A stretch of DNA of 64,000 nt, taken from positions 62,001 to 126,000 of the forward strand of contig JAVXUO010001713.1 of the NCBI GenBank assembly GCA_033065855.1, read 5' to 3'. This document shows, one piece after another, positions 23,901-37,147 of this stretch. A program made the position numbers and the translations under genes. The notes under the pieces are model-generated. The model saw only the letters and a list, made by a program, of their open reading frames with translations. It was not told the DNA's origin and did no database searches. The stretch comes from Escallonia rubra. Its lineage: Eukaryota > Streptophyta > Magnoliopsida > Escalloniales > Escalloniaceae. Each line of letters begins with the position of its first letter. Positions within the stretch are counted from its first letter, which is position 1.

Positions 23901-26900
23901 TTCATTTTGGGTCTAAACCTGCAATGTCTGTTCAATTAACTTTTTTGGAGGCACATGGCATGATGAATGTTCTGGGGATCTTTGTGCAAGACCTCATGGT
24001 TGAGGATCCTTAGTGTAACCTGTTGCTGTGTTATGTCTCCCTTACTAGAAAAAAAACTGAATGATATTTGCACTTCCCTACACTTTTGGGTGAAGTTAAA
24101 ATATAGAGGGCAAAGGTTGTTATTATGGCTGTGTCCTGTTGCCATATAATAGCTTGAATACTTATGTGGTTTTACTTTAAAAGATAACTAGAATATTGTC
24201 ATACTCTCTAGTCAAACCAAAGTTAATGACTTAATGCTCATGGCCTGTGGCATTGCTTAAGAAGTCTTACTTTCGCCTCCACAATCCCCTTCTTTGATAC
24301 TTGGCCAGAGCATCAAACTGGGGTGCCGGGCTGAGTATACTCGAAAGTGTACTGTGATTTAGAAAATTTGCCTGTGGCTAGTAGAGTCTTTAGGTAAATA
24401 TAGCATTCTTCTTTTGCATTTTCCCCTGCGTTTTGGACGAGTGTACCTAATCAATAGTATCTTCTTGAGATACCTCGGAAGGACCTGTCAATTTCGATTT
24501 TAGGTAGTTTAGGTACAGTAGAGTCCCTGTGAATCCAAGCGTTATTCTCAGGTATGTCATTGAGTTCTCTTCTATAGCAAAGGTTCATCTTCTTTTCTTT
24601 TAGAGTGCTTTCCTGCAGACACTTTTTGCCTTCTGTAGATGTTCTGACTATTTGAATACTTCATAGGCAAGCTTTATTGATGAGAGTTCCGACATCTGAG
24701 TTTCTTCTTCTGGTTCTCCATCTTGTTAGAGTGTTTGTGTTTTCCTTTCATTCTATGTTTCTTTGCTTTTATGGTTCCAGATCTTGATTCGATGTAATGA
24801 AACTACTTGTTTACATCGAGTTGTTTCTTGTGCATTTTGGCTTGCCACTTTAATTTTTGGTTCTCTAAGTAGTACTAATTTGTCATTGCTTCTTCTCACG
24901 TTGTTATTCGTTATTGACTTGAGCTCTGTCACGAATTGCATGATAGTTAACGTCTTGAAGTTGTCCTAAATTTCAGGTTGGCATATATGTAGTGTATGTC
25001 AGAAGGCTGCCCATTTTATGTGCTATACTTGCACATATTCACTGTGCAAAGGATGCACTAAAGATGCTGAATACTTGTGCGTGAGAGGCGACAAAGGCTT
25101 TTGCGCGACATGCATGAAGACTGTCATGCTGATTGAAAATACCGAATCAGGAAACAAGGAAATGGTATGGACAATTACAGACATTGTTAATCATTTAAGT
25201 AGTTGCTTCTGTGAAAATTACTTCTCTCACCTTGGATCAACTATCATTACTGTGACGGGAACAACCCTGGGCTTGCCTCAAATACTCTCCCTACACATGG
25301 TTATTCTCTTACCTCCAACATTATCTTGGAGGTGTTTCTGATGTTATTGAAACTATAATTTGGTTAGGCAGAGCATGCATCTATCTCTATATTATGATTA
25401 AGGTTGGATTAGCCAGAAACCGTGGTCGTTCTTAATGGACTTTGGATATCTTATGTTCTGTGTACATTCATGTGGTAGCTGCTTTACTTGTAATTGAAAT
25501 TTGGGATGCTTACCAAATCTGAAAGTCATAATTCGATGAGATGAAATGTTGAATTAGGTTGGACTATAGCATCCTGGCCATATACGGCGTTGGAGAGGTT
25601 TAGCTTTGGAAATTCTTGGTGCTGAGGAGTTATATTTGTTGTAATGTACACTTCAAAGTTATGAGGGCCTTTTGATCTCTTCCATTAATTACCTTGCGCC
25701 AACTCCAAATTATCAGAATATTAAATGTTGCTTCCTTTGTATACCCTTTCTTCAATTTTCTCCTCCTTATTCTCCTTGTGTAAACTTATGAGGTAAGCAT
25801 GCCTGGTACTCGAGACAGCCCCCTTGCCGTCTGCTTGGCCTTCTGTGAGTAGCTTTATGCCAAAAGAAGAGGAAGATGTATAAATAGATATTGTGGGAAC
25901 ATTTATGAAACAGAGATGAGTTGCGTCCTCTAGGTCCTTTTTGGGGGAAATAGGGGCAAAGTTAGCTAAAAAGTAAGGTAATATCAGCAGATAAAGACTT
26001 GGACCCTGGCCTGAACTTTTGTTGCTTGTGTTTTTATTGTTATTTATTTATGTTTCCTCTTTGGTTATCTATTGACTAAACTGCCTAACCCGATGTTGGC
26101 TTGTTAAGGCAACTATGGTTGTCTTGACTTTTGTTCAAAGACCACGATCTATTGATTTGGTTGTTGTTTCTCCTTAGGCGATCACAGTTGATATCATAAG
26201 CTGTTAAGATAGACAACCCAACAACTAGGTGAACCAATTTTTATTGACATCTACATGAAGGAAACACTAAGTCATAGTTCCTGTTAGCTACGCTCATGTG
26301 AATGTTACTTATCAGGCAAGAAAACCCAAAACAAGAGAAAAGAAGGTTGGCTGCCCTCCCTATCAGTGTAGTCTACCCCAAAATGTATGCCAATGCACAA
26401 ATGGTCAATGCATTAAATGTGCATTAAGTGTGTGGATTTCCCCTATTTTCCTGGGAGAAGATATAAATTGAATGTGGAGTAGGCACCGAATTTGCCGTGC
26501 TTCACTAAATATGTTGCTTTGTCATGCATGACACTAGAAATGGAAAATTTGCCGTGCTTCACTAAATATGTTCTGGTTGATGTTATTAATATTGCACGAT
26601 CACTAGTTAATTGAAATTACTAACCGCCAGACCTTGCTTAGTTTAGGGCTTCTAAGGGTGATAGGGGTTAACCACTTATTCTGTCTCGTCTCTTACTTAT
26701 GCAGGCTCAAGTAGATTTTGATGACAAGAGCAGCTGGGAGTATCTCTTCAAGGTATATTGGATTTACCTAAAAGAGAAGCTATCTTTAACTCTGACTGAA
26801 CTCTCTCAAGCTAAAAACCCATGGAAAGGAACCGAAATATTGGCTGGTAAGGGGCATTCACGTGATGCGCATTATGGTAGAAGTGATGGCAAAAGCTCCA

Positions 26901-29900
26901 TTTCTGTCAGATCTTCTGAACCTGTTGAAGAGAATAGTCATAAGAGAAGAAAGACCAAGGAACAGTTGCAGATACTCTACAAGGCCTCTCTAAGCAACGA
27001 AAGATGCAGTGACAAAAATACGGAATGGGCAACTAAAGATCTCTTAGAGTTTGTTGCACACATGAAGAATGGCGATACATCTATTCTGTCCCAGTTTGAC
27101 GTCCAGGAGCTATTGCTAGAATACATAAAGAGAAATAATCTCCGTGATCCTCGTCGGAAAAGTCAAATAATTTGTGACTTGAGGCTCACGAATCTTTTTG
27201 GAAAACCACGAGTGGGTCACTTTGAAATGCTAAAACTTCTTGAGTTTCACTTTCTTGTTAAAGAGGAACCTAAGAAGGATGTTTTTATACGAGGTGGAAT
27301 TGTAAATGCTCTTGCAAGCCAATTTGAGGACGATGTGAATAATGGTATTCTACAAATGATGGGTAAAGACAAGAAACGTAGAACTCGTAGAAAGGGTGAA
27401 GATCGAGCACCACAGACTAATCTAGACGACTATGCTGCGATTGATGTTCACAACATGAACTTGATTTACCTTCGTCGTAATGTGATGGAGTGTCTTATGG
27501 AAGATAATGACAAGTTTCATGATAAGGTAGTTGGGTCAATTGTGCGAATAAGAATATCCAGTACTGATCAGAAGCAAGACCTGTACCGACTCGTCCAAGT
27601 TGTAGGTATAAGTGCCAGCCTTTAGCAGCCTTTACTTGAAGTACATTCTATGCTGTAGACCAGACATCATCTGAAATCCTAAGTGTTTACATTTTGCATA
27701 CAGGGACAAATAAGGTTGCTGTTCCATATAAAGTTGGCAATAAGACTGCAGATGTCATGCTCGAAGTATTAAATCTAGACAAAAAAGAGGCTATATCAAT
27801 TGATTCAATTTCCAATCAAGATTTCTCTGAGGTGATTAAATATGCTTTCGCCACATATCCTTCTGATTTGGTTGCATGTATGTTAAGATTGAGCAGTAGA
27901 CAACAGAGATGAACGTTTTTAGTGTTTTTCTTTTCTTTTTCTATTTTTTATATGCAGCGCTGCGGTTCTGACCCTGGACATCTTTGATTGTACTGTCCAC
28001 ATTCCTTCACTTTTAGAAAGCAAGTAGTTAGCGGTTGATATGTCATATAGGGCCTATGCAATCCCATGATGTATTAAAGCATGACTTGAAGGTTTTGCCT
28101 ACTTAATTTATGCTTTCACACATGCTATGCTATATTAGAATTTAATTCTCAAGTGCAATACTGTTTTCATATCTTTTTCACTGAATGAATATGGTGTGAT
28201 TTATTCTCCCTGATTACTTTCCTTCTAAAGCCTTGCACATCTTCTTTTTCTTGTTCTTTCCCCTATTGTCCTCACCGTCCATCTCTCGACATGCCAAATC
28301 GGGCATCATCACTTTTTTGTAGGTTCCACCACTCTCATTTACACGCAAAGTTATGTGCTATGAGTTGAGCTACTCGGTCTTAAAAGATCTTACTTTCTTT
28401 TCACAGCATCTTTTTAATACACAATCAGGCTAACTACCTATAAAGGGGAAAACCTCCTTTGGTGTAACACCTCTTTGGTGTTACCAACTACCTATCTAGA
28501 ATGGTGACGAGTGGCATTCCAAGAATTTTTTTAAAAAATGACACGAAATACAAATCTTAAATGGTTAATAACTACCTATAAAGGCATGTTTGGTTTTCAT
28601 AAAATAAACTTCATTAAGAAAATATAATTATTATAAGTTATAAAGCCCAACCTTGATATTACAAAAATATCATATTGCTAACTTTATCTTTGCACATGTT
28701 TTGGTTTTAACAATTTCAAATCCATTAAAAAACTGTAGTTAAAATTAAATCTAAGTTTGATATGATGATAATATTTTGCTAACTTATTTTGCCACACGCA
28801 TGGCTAACTTATTTTTCTGCAACTTAAGATTTATTTTACCGAATGTGACAATAAACATTTATATGTGATGTTTGATTTTTTGCATCGCTTGTGCCACGGT
28901 GATCTCTATAAAAGCGTTCTCTCTTAAATTTGCCTTTACTGTGGACAGTTGAGAAAATCCCGACTTTTTTTTAGAATTTTTTCCTGTTTTGATAAAATTT
29001 CAACCACAAGTTAACATATTTCCTGATGATAACTACTGATTCTGAGCGTGACGGACTTATTGCTTTGCAAACTCAGGATACAATATTTTTCCGATGCATA
29101 TAATCTTTGTGTGTGTTATATAGAACAATAAGTATAAGATATGGAATTTACTTAGCTATATGATCATATTTGTCCCATAAGGACTAGGGCAAGGTGATCA
29201 TTATTTCTATTGATAGGTTCTGAGATCTTATTGCCATCTTTTGATGTACATAATTTTCAGGATGAATGCAGACGGTTACGACAGAGTATAAGATGTGGGC
29301 TTGTAAAACGGTTGACTGTAGTAAGTTTGTGTGATAATGTTTCTCATGATTACTGCCGAAATAAGTTGTTTCTTATGAGGATTCTAAGATTGATACTCGG
29401 TTGTAGGGCGAGATACAAGGGAAAGCAATATCTCTCCAGGCAGTGAGGCTCAATGACGTAAGTTTCCTACTTTCCAGTTTTAATGTACAAATAGACACAT
29501 TCTGAGTGAGTAGCTCTTTCTTTCAATTTTTTTTTGCTATTGTTGTGTAAGCTTTGTTTACTGTATTAGTTTCCTTTGGTTGGTTTCTGAAGTCGCTCTG
29601 CTGCTGTTCATAATGCTGTTTGACCCTTTTGCCTTTTAATGTTGTAATGTAGTCTCTGGAAGCTGAAATATTGAAGCTCAATCATCTCCGTGATCGAGCT
29701 AGTGAGAATGGACGAAGAAAAGAATATCCTTCGCTGGTGGAGCTTATTTTGATCTTTTTGATATCTTATATTGAACTGCTACACGCATAAAATATTTGCA
29801 TGTTAACTCAATCCAACCGTCAATCATATCGTTAACGGGGAGACTTGGATCTCAAAATTACCATCCTATGGAGAAACTGGAAAACTCTGAGCTTGCTTCT

Positions 29901-32900
29901 CTATTTGGAGAGAGGATTGCGGAATTGAGTTTCTACTAAGTATATGCGGTGTTCGTTTAGTCATTTATACTTCGGTTGAGGCTCTAAGATGGAAGTCTTT
30001 GCCTCACCTGTCATTGAACCAATTTAAGGATAATATCTAATTTTGCTAACAAATAGGCATTTGAGTAGGTAAGTTTTCTTCACTGCTCAAGTATATAAGG
30101 TGTCAGAATTTCTTTAATCGTTTACTTTACTGTCTAGGCTGTAAGATTGAAGGTTCTGTCTAGGCTGTAAGATTGAAGGTTCTGTCTCACCTGTCATCTA
30201 ACCAACGTAATGATTAATGTCGTATTATGTTATCTCATCAATGGACACGGCATAACATTGCCAAGAGTTTGAGGTAGAGTGATGGTTGAGATAAGATTAT
30301 ATATCTACGTGCTGTTATATCATAAGCTGGAATTCTGCAGGATCATCTGACTTCTAATGGGTATACCATAAGACCCCTATTTCTGACTCTGAACTCTAAC
30401 GTAGGTATTGTTTAGTTTATAACCTATTTCAACCATTAACTTGATCTTGCTACTTGCTTAGGGCTGGAAACAACTCTGGTCTGTATTGTACGACCTGCAT
30501 TAATTGGTTGTTTAGTTATAATGGGACCTGGATTTGATTGACTCTGGCTCTAAAGTATAAGGTGAAACTGTCAAGCAGCTTTCCTGTTGTAGGAGCATAA
30601 ACCTAAATTTTTCTTCGAAAATAATGAGATAGACTGCATCTGTAATAATCATACAGCAAGTTTTAAAAATTTGATAATCTAGCAAAGTAGAGGTGCGTTA
30701 GCTGCTTCAGGTGACTATCTCAATCAACCAGTTTTTTGTCGAAGGATACTCGGAACCAGTTGTTTGTGTCATCGAATGAAATGGGTGTATTAACTTATTT
30801 TTGATTGACTTCCCCAGTTAATGGAGTTGGATGTGTTCCAGTGAGATTCAATTTTCTCTGCTAAATATTTTTAAAAGGTGTGGTGTGATATAGTCTTTAT
30901 ATCTATGTACCCATGTCGAATTATTGTCAAGATTGATACGTCACATCTCACATTCGTACTTCTTACAGGACAATGATTTCCCCTGTTTAAGTCTATATGT
31001 CAAGATCAGGTTTACCTCTGAAAAGAGGAGTGTTTGTATCAAATGCTTCTTTAGGTATCTCAGAAGTCCGAACAAAGCTGTTATCTAAAATCTTTGTCGT
31101 TTCTGCTTTGCTTAGCTGAGATGAGGGATTAGTGACCACAATACGAACCACCTATCAAGTTTAAGTCCTGTAATACTAAGCAAAATTTTGTATTCTTGAG
31201 CAAAACAGCTTTTGGACCTCTCTTGTCTGGTCCTCAACTGTTGGCAGTTTGCTCGAGGATTCTGATCACTTCCCTCTTGTCCTACCTCCATTTCATAAAA
31301 GAACATCTATTTTGATATAACCTGTCTTTATTGGTGCTATGTAATATTATCTTGAATTCATTTGGAAGAGGGTTCCAATCTATACTACTGTCTTTCTTAG
31401 AAGGAACAAAACTGCTGTGTAGAGCTGAGTTTTTCCTGCTTTTCTTGCCATCATAAAAAGCAGGAGTTAGAAAATAACATCATGGTAGCCAAATAGACGC
31501 ACGTGTTTTATATTGTTTAAGAATTTGATTCTGGAAAAGTATCAAGTGATAAGTAGTTATTTTTTGGAATTCCTTGACAACTTCCACGCTTAGAGAATGT
31601 GTAGAGAAATTACAGCTTCTGAAGACACCAGAAGAACGCCAGCGCAGACTACGTGAAATTCCAGAAGTACACGCTGATCCAAATATGGATCCAAGTTATG
31701 AATCCGAAGAAGATTCTGGAAAACTTAATGCCAAGAAACAAGGTTTGTTGCATTGCCTTGCCATATTTTTTTTTAATTCACTGGTTTAGTTCATTTCCTT
31801 CTGCTAGATACATGCCTACTTAGTGGTGATGTTGAAACTTTGCAGGTGAAAAGCCAAGACATTCTGGATTCACTAGAAAAGGAAGTAAGCTGACATCTCC
31901 ACAAGAAAGAGGTCAGTTTTTTCAATTATTTTGGAAGAAGGGCAATTATCTATCTTCAGCAAAGCAGTAAAATGTATAACTCATATTACCAGATAATGAG
32001 GAGGTTTCCACCAAGGTTCTGGAGAGAGTGAAAAAAGGAGAAGTTGCATGCGCACCACATGGGTCAGAGAGACCGGGAATTGAGATTGACCAAACTGCGG
32101 CGAGTTCCACATCCTTATCTGGCATCGCATCAGAAACTTCATCTGCAACTGTCTATATGGTGGATACCCCATTTGCTAAAAATAACGAAGCAGACAAAGT
32201 GTGGCACTATAGAGACCCGAACGGGAAAATTCAAGGACCATTTAGTATGGCACAGCTGCAAAAGTGGAGCACGACTGGATACTTCCCATCTGATATGAGG
32301 ATATGGGCGAGCGATAGGCAAAATGATTCTATACTTTTGACTGATGCATTGAATGGGCAGTTCCATAAGGCTTCACCATTGCTGTATAATGTCCCTTTAC
32401 AGTCTAAGGAAGTTGGTGGTGCATCTGAAAGTAAATTATACAATTCTGATGGCAGGCGGGGTGAGAATTTGAGTGCCGGTAAACAGATTGAGGGACACTG
32501 GCACCATAGCAATGCTAGAATCCAGATGTACGGTAGCAATGAACTTGGGAGAAGTGATGGGTTGGGCTCCCACTCTTCCGAGCAGGCTACACCCGCTGTT
32601 AGTTATGACAAGGAGATACAGGCTAGAAGTTGTTCACCACATGCAGACTCGTTTAGGGGCAACTCTTCTAGTTACGATCAATCTCGAGTGCATAGCCCAC
32701 TTCCGATATCTACTCTTTCTGGAAAGCCTAACGTAAGTCATGAAGCGGAAAGGTGGAATCCGGATCTAAATCAAGCACATTGGAACTCACTTCAGCTTAC
32801 TGGTGGTCAAAGCCGTGAAAACCTTTCTAATAGTCAGGATTTTTCAGGTCAATCTTCTGGACAAAACTGGAGAACTTCACCTGTAAATTTTACTCCAAAC

Positions 32901-35342
32901 AATTTGGATTGCAACATGTCAAATGATTCATCTAAATTGAATGGTGAAGTAGGTAAACCGAATCTGCATAGTCCTACACCAAAGGCAACTGGCGACGGTG
33001 AGGACTCAGAGGGCCAGGCTGCTGAAAACAAACTGTTCACAGCTACGGGTGTTCCTATGCAAAATTCAGATATACAGGATCTGCCAAGTCCTACACCAAA
33101 TACGAGCACTAGAACCCAGATAGGGCAGGCTGCTGAAAACGAGCAATCTGTGCCTTCATCTTTTCCTGTCCAAGATTCTGGCCCTAGTCGGAGCAGTGCT
33201 TCTAGCCTAGTGGTTGGTCGGACACAATTTCCTGAAACAGCTGATGAATGGGGTGGATATTCCCCCACACCAGTAAGACCTTCTGTTCAGGAGTGGGAGT
33301 CCAGCATCGTTTCAGTCTCTTCTTTAAAATTGACTGAACCAGCAAGTGATCATTTTGCTAATCCCGGTTCCAAAGGTGACCAACTAATGCATTCTTCTTT
33401 GTCCAATCCTGCATCTAATTTATCAAGTTGGCAGGTAGTTGAGCCAATTGAATTTAGCACTTTGGCTGAGGAGTCAGTCTCTGATCTATTGGCTGAAGTA
33501 GATGCAATGGAGTCTCAAAGTGGCTTGGCTTCACCTACGTCAGTGATGAAGTGTGGCGAGGAGTTGATTCATGGTTCTAAATATGATTCATTTAGTCCCA
33601 TTGAAGAGTTCAGCCCAACTCCTGATTTAGGAAGCTCCACTGGCGATATGCACTTACCTTGTCAATCCACTATCACAGATGAACTTGGAGCATCCCAGCC
33701 TGATGCGCCTGATCCTTTAAAGAGGTGTTATGGACTATCAGCTACCAGTGCAGAAGTGCACGAAGAAGCGAAGTCTATTGATGTTTTAGTTAATGAAGCT
33801 AGTTGCAATATCCTGCCCATGGCGTCTGCACCATTCATCACCAGTCAGGATTCGGTTGCCACAGATAGTGCTCAGGCAGCTGGCCCTGAAACAGTAGCTG
33901 GTTCGGGGGCCAAGAAACAATCCTCCACAGAAACTCGAGTTGAGGGAGATACGAAGTTCATTGATATCTCATGTGACCAAGTGGGCTCTCACATCCAGCC
34001 TTCTGTACGAATCTCTCTGGGGCAGGACATTGTCGACAAGGATATTTCTCCCGGAGCAGGGACAGAAGGTGTAGACTCTGGTTTGTTAAAACTGCAACAA
34101 GTGCCGACAGGGACTGAAGTGGAAGGAGTAACCAAGTCTATTGATGTTATAAACGAGCTGGAGGATTCTGCCATCCAGGCACTTGCATCATTCTCCAAGA
34201 GACAGGGCAAGGAGGAGGGCAGCGCTTGCGGAGAAGGTTTGGAAGCAGATACCGGTAGGGGGACAAGGCAGCAATCCTCTACAACTGCTGAATCAGAGGG
34301 AGAACCAAAACCCGCTGATGGACCTTGTAACCCTGAGGGTTTTGGTATCCGACCACCCGTACCATTGACTGTTAGGCCGGAAACAGTTGGCATCGCTTGT
34401 GAAGAAGGTTTGGAAGCAGATACTGGTAGGGGGACAAAGCAGCAATCCTCTACAACTGCTGAATCAGAGGGAGAACCAAAACCCGCTGATGGACCTTGTA
34501 ACCCTGAGGTTTTTGGTATCCGACCACCCGTACCATTGACTGTTAGGCCGGAAACAGTTGGCATTGCTGGCGGAGAAGGTTTGGAAGCAGATACCGGTAG
34601 GGGGACAAGGCAGCAATCCTCTACAACTGCTGAATCAGAGGGAGAACCAAAACTCTCTGATGGACCTTGTAACGCAGAGGGTTCCAGTATCCAACCACCT
34701 GTATCATTGACTGTTAGGCCGGAAACAGTTGGCATGAATATTTCTTGCACAGCAGGGTCAGAAGCTATGGACACTGGTTGGGGAACGATTCAACAGTCCT
34801 CTGCAAGGGTTGAAGAGGGCAAAGAAACAAAGCCATCTACGGTTCCAGCTAACCAGGAGCAAGCTGGTTCCCGCATGCAGCCTCATCCACCATTTGCCGT
34901 GAGTCGGGACATGACTGACGCAGATACTGCCCGGAGAGCAGGGCCTGAAGATACGGACAGCGGTTCGGGGACAATGCAGGGAGAGGTAAACTTGGGTTGG
35001 GGAAGATCAGCTCAAGGAAATGCAAACATGGGTCGGGGAATGGGTCAAGGCATGGCACGGGGGAGTACAAACATGAATCGCGGCGCTTTTAACGGGAATG
35101 TAGGACGGGAGAGCCTGCAGAGATATGGCGGGGACAGATATACCGGTCCAAGAGACCGGGCTTTCCAGGGTGGCGAGTCTGGGTTTAGTAGGGGTAAGCC
35201 TTCGCGGGGCACCCAATCATTCGGAAGTGCTGGTGGAGGTTATTCACGGCCTCCGCCCAAAGGGCAGCGAGTTTGTAAATTTTATGAGAGTGGACATTGC
35301 AAGAAGGGAGCATTTTGCAATTATCTGCACCCCGGAACATGA
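20953..35342 (+). CDS. NERD-like: NERD/ZC3H44-type PHD-SWIB-Plus3-GYF-CCCH nuclear protein, 11 exons, 1782 aa
   Basis: Exons: 20953-21251, 21359-21438, 24977-25164, 26705-27605, 27704-27831, 29261-29320, 29407-29457, 29653-29723, 31588-31742, 31846-31911, 31993-35342; phases agree throughout (5349 nt). MEAV at 20968 is an alternative start. Domains: AT-hook-like KRGRPPRG (residues 61-68), PHD-type Cys-rich zinc region (85-175), SWIB (about 296-374), Plus3 (about 437-570), GYF (735-788, with GPFSMAQLQKW and GYF), a long Ser/Pro-rich region with a 57-residue tandem repeat, a GRG-rich tail, and a terminal C-x7-C-x5-C-x3-H finger (C1761, C1769, C1775, H1779). WG dipeptides sit at residues 1086, 1596 and 1669. 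Arabidopsis NERD (At2g16485) binds histone H3 and AGO proteins and supports small-RNA-linked silencing; a like role here is inference. Adjacency to the UPF0183 gene favours orthology to ZC3H44 (At3g51120). Intron 8 is AT-AC. Confidence 0.95.
28432..28584. repeat. 16-bp direct duplication flanking a ~121-bp insert
   Basis: The same 16 bases (TAACTACCTATAAAGG) occur at 28432-28447 and 28569-28584 inside intron 5 of the NERD-like gene. The length suits a target duplication made by a retroposon (SINE/LINE type), but the 121 bases between lack a clear promoter or A-tail, so a local duplication is equally possible. Confidence 0.45.
29724..31587 (+). other. U12-type (minor spliceosome) AT-AC intron in the NERD-like gene
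   Basis: The 5' splice site reads ATATCCTTC, one base from the U12 AT-AC consensus ATATCCTTT. The branch-site motif TTCCTTGAC at 31570-31578 fits the U12 consensus TTCCTTRAY exactly. The intron ends in CAC ten bases after the branch adenosine. Splicing here joins codons to give RRKELRECVEKLQLL in frame, with phase 2 on the left and 1 on the right. No GT-AG pair keeps the frame at this place. Confidence 0.82.
30132..30183. repeat. 26-bp perfect tandem duplication in intron 8
   Basis: A 26-base unit containing CTAGGCTGTAAGATTG occurs twice in a row inside the AT-AC intron. It is a simple local duplication with no coding effect. Confidence 0.75.
34210..34745 (+). repeat. 171-bp (57-residue) in-frame tandem repeat within the NERD-like CDS
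   Basis: Three near-identical copies follow each other at a 171-bp period (anchor GAAGGTTTGGAAGCAGAT at 34233, 34404 and 34575). Each encodes a unit beginning EGLEADTGRGT and ending near LTRRPETVG-like LTVRPETVG. Degenerate relatives of the unit extend upstream from about 33870 and downstream to about 34960 (for example SEAMDTGWGTIQQSS). The repeat lies in the disordered, Ser/Thr/Glu-rich region between the GYF and CCCH domains. Confidence 0.9.
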
Positions 35343-35828
35343 AGGTGCACGGCGGCTACAAGTGCTTCCATTTTAACTGTAAAATCAAATTTTTTTGGAT
35401 AAATGTTTGCCCTAAATGTAGCAATGCCTTTAACTTGACTGAACAATTTTCAGTTATAATGCATAATACACAATTCTTTGCCCATCCTTCAGGTAGCATC
35501 TTGTTCTCTGGAAGGGATCATCTGTCTCATAACTATCATGGTGACATTAATAGGGAATAATCTCTTGAGATACAAAGCATGTGTACTTTGACATTTATTA
35601 TTATGCTTTGGTCTCAACTGTTGCAGTATGATTATCTTTGGCCTTTTTTTTTTTGTTGAGTTTATTTATCAAATTTAAGTGTAAGTTTTGTTTGCAGGAA
35701 CGCTCTCAAACTTGCTACACAAAATTTTCGGGTTTTTTTTCTTAGACCGGTGTCTGTCTAACATTGCTTGAAGGATTTCAAAATTGCAACTAATCGTCAC
35801 GCATTAAAAGAAATTTGTTGTGTTATTG
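35343..35828 (+). other. 3' UTR and downstream flank of the NERD-like gene
   Basis: Non-coding sequence between the NERD-like stop codon and the solo LTR target duplication. It is T-rich with no recognised element. The polyadenylation site is not certain. Confidence 0.4.
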
Positions 35829-37147
35829 AAACTTGTTGCTATTCCAATCTGGCTGCCACATTTGGATCTCTGCTATTCCAATTTCGCTGCACACATTTGA
35901 ACCGCTACTATCCTTACCTGGCTGTACACAGTTGGATCGCTGCTATTTCAATTCGGTTGCGCAATGTTGAACCGCTGCTATCTTAACCCAGCTACGCACA
36001 TTTGGACCACCGGCCCCAAGTGTTGTCACCGTGTTACATGCCCGGCATGACTCCCGTCTCCGCGACACCCTCTGCAGCACCCATGCGCCGCACTGCTTAT
36101 ACAACCGCGCTCCCTGGCATCTTGTCACATTACCACTCCCTGTGTTGGTCCATCCTTTCACCACACCATGCGCACCTTGCCTTGGTCGTGGAACATGTTT
36201 CTATCCACTCCCCAGAGTGTGCATCATCCCGCGGGGATATGCGACTCCTCCAGAACACTATCTCCGCTAGGGAGCTCCAAGTGCTCCAGCATGAAGACTC
36301 CCCTTCTGTCATATAGGCGACTCTTTTTTTTATAATAAGGGAATTGCATTAAAAGGAAAGGAGTCATCTGACCTTATGGTCATAAAAGCTTACAAACGAA
36401 ATAAGAAAGTGAATACAAATGTAGTCTGTGCGGCACAGTCCAAAAACATCTATGTATTCCATCACTACAAAATAAAAAAGCCCTAACACCGCAGATGGTC
36501 AGCAATCCAGTCCTTTGAGACATTACCTCGGCGTGTCGGACAGGTGACTCCTCCGAAACACTACCTTGGCCCATCAGGTAGGCGACTCTTCTAGAATACC
36601 TTGGTGCGCTTTGAGTGCTTCGGCACGAGGATTCATCAGGGGGATAGGCTTGCTCTATCTCTGCCAGGGAGCTCCAACTCTCATTCCGCTAGGTAGGCGA
36701 CTCATCCGGGACATTGTCTTGGCGCGCTCCGAGTGCTCCGGCACAAGGACTCACCCGTGGATAGGCTCGCTCTCTAAGACACTTTCTCTGCGAGGGTGTC
36801 TGCTTGACTAGTTTATGTGCTCCGACATTGGGGGCTTTTCATTGGCACCCATAGGGACTATGAACCCGGGTCACTCCGAGACAGAAACAGGTCTTTAGAG
36901 GGCATCGCGCTTAGTCCGCTCGACAGTTAGGCGTCGGGCCTTCCCCGCCGCTGTCAGGTCCTCGGCGTCTCTCGACGCCCTGTGGGACTCTGCAAGGGCT
37001 TTGGAGTACTGGTGGCCAGATCAAGGGGCTCTCTGTCACACCGGTGCTGTAAAGGGCCAGTCTTTCTAGACAAACAGAGAACCATTGTTCTGGGCAGGCC
37101 GGGTTAATATGCGATCCTACAGTCCGCGGAGCACCCGCTGTGGCGGG

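Noticed and set aside
29731-31592. GT-AG or GC-AG intron between NERD-like exons 8 and 9
   Set aside because: The GT donor at 29737 with the AG at 31591-31592 shifts the frame; a GC donor inside GTGGAGC would keep frame but lacks other support, whereas the AT-AC sites match U12 consensus at donor, branch and acceptor.
33989-34774. 261-codon minus-strand frame
   Set aside because: Exact antisense of the repeated part of the NERD-like last exon; the plus-strand protein has recognised domains, so this is a shadow.
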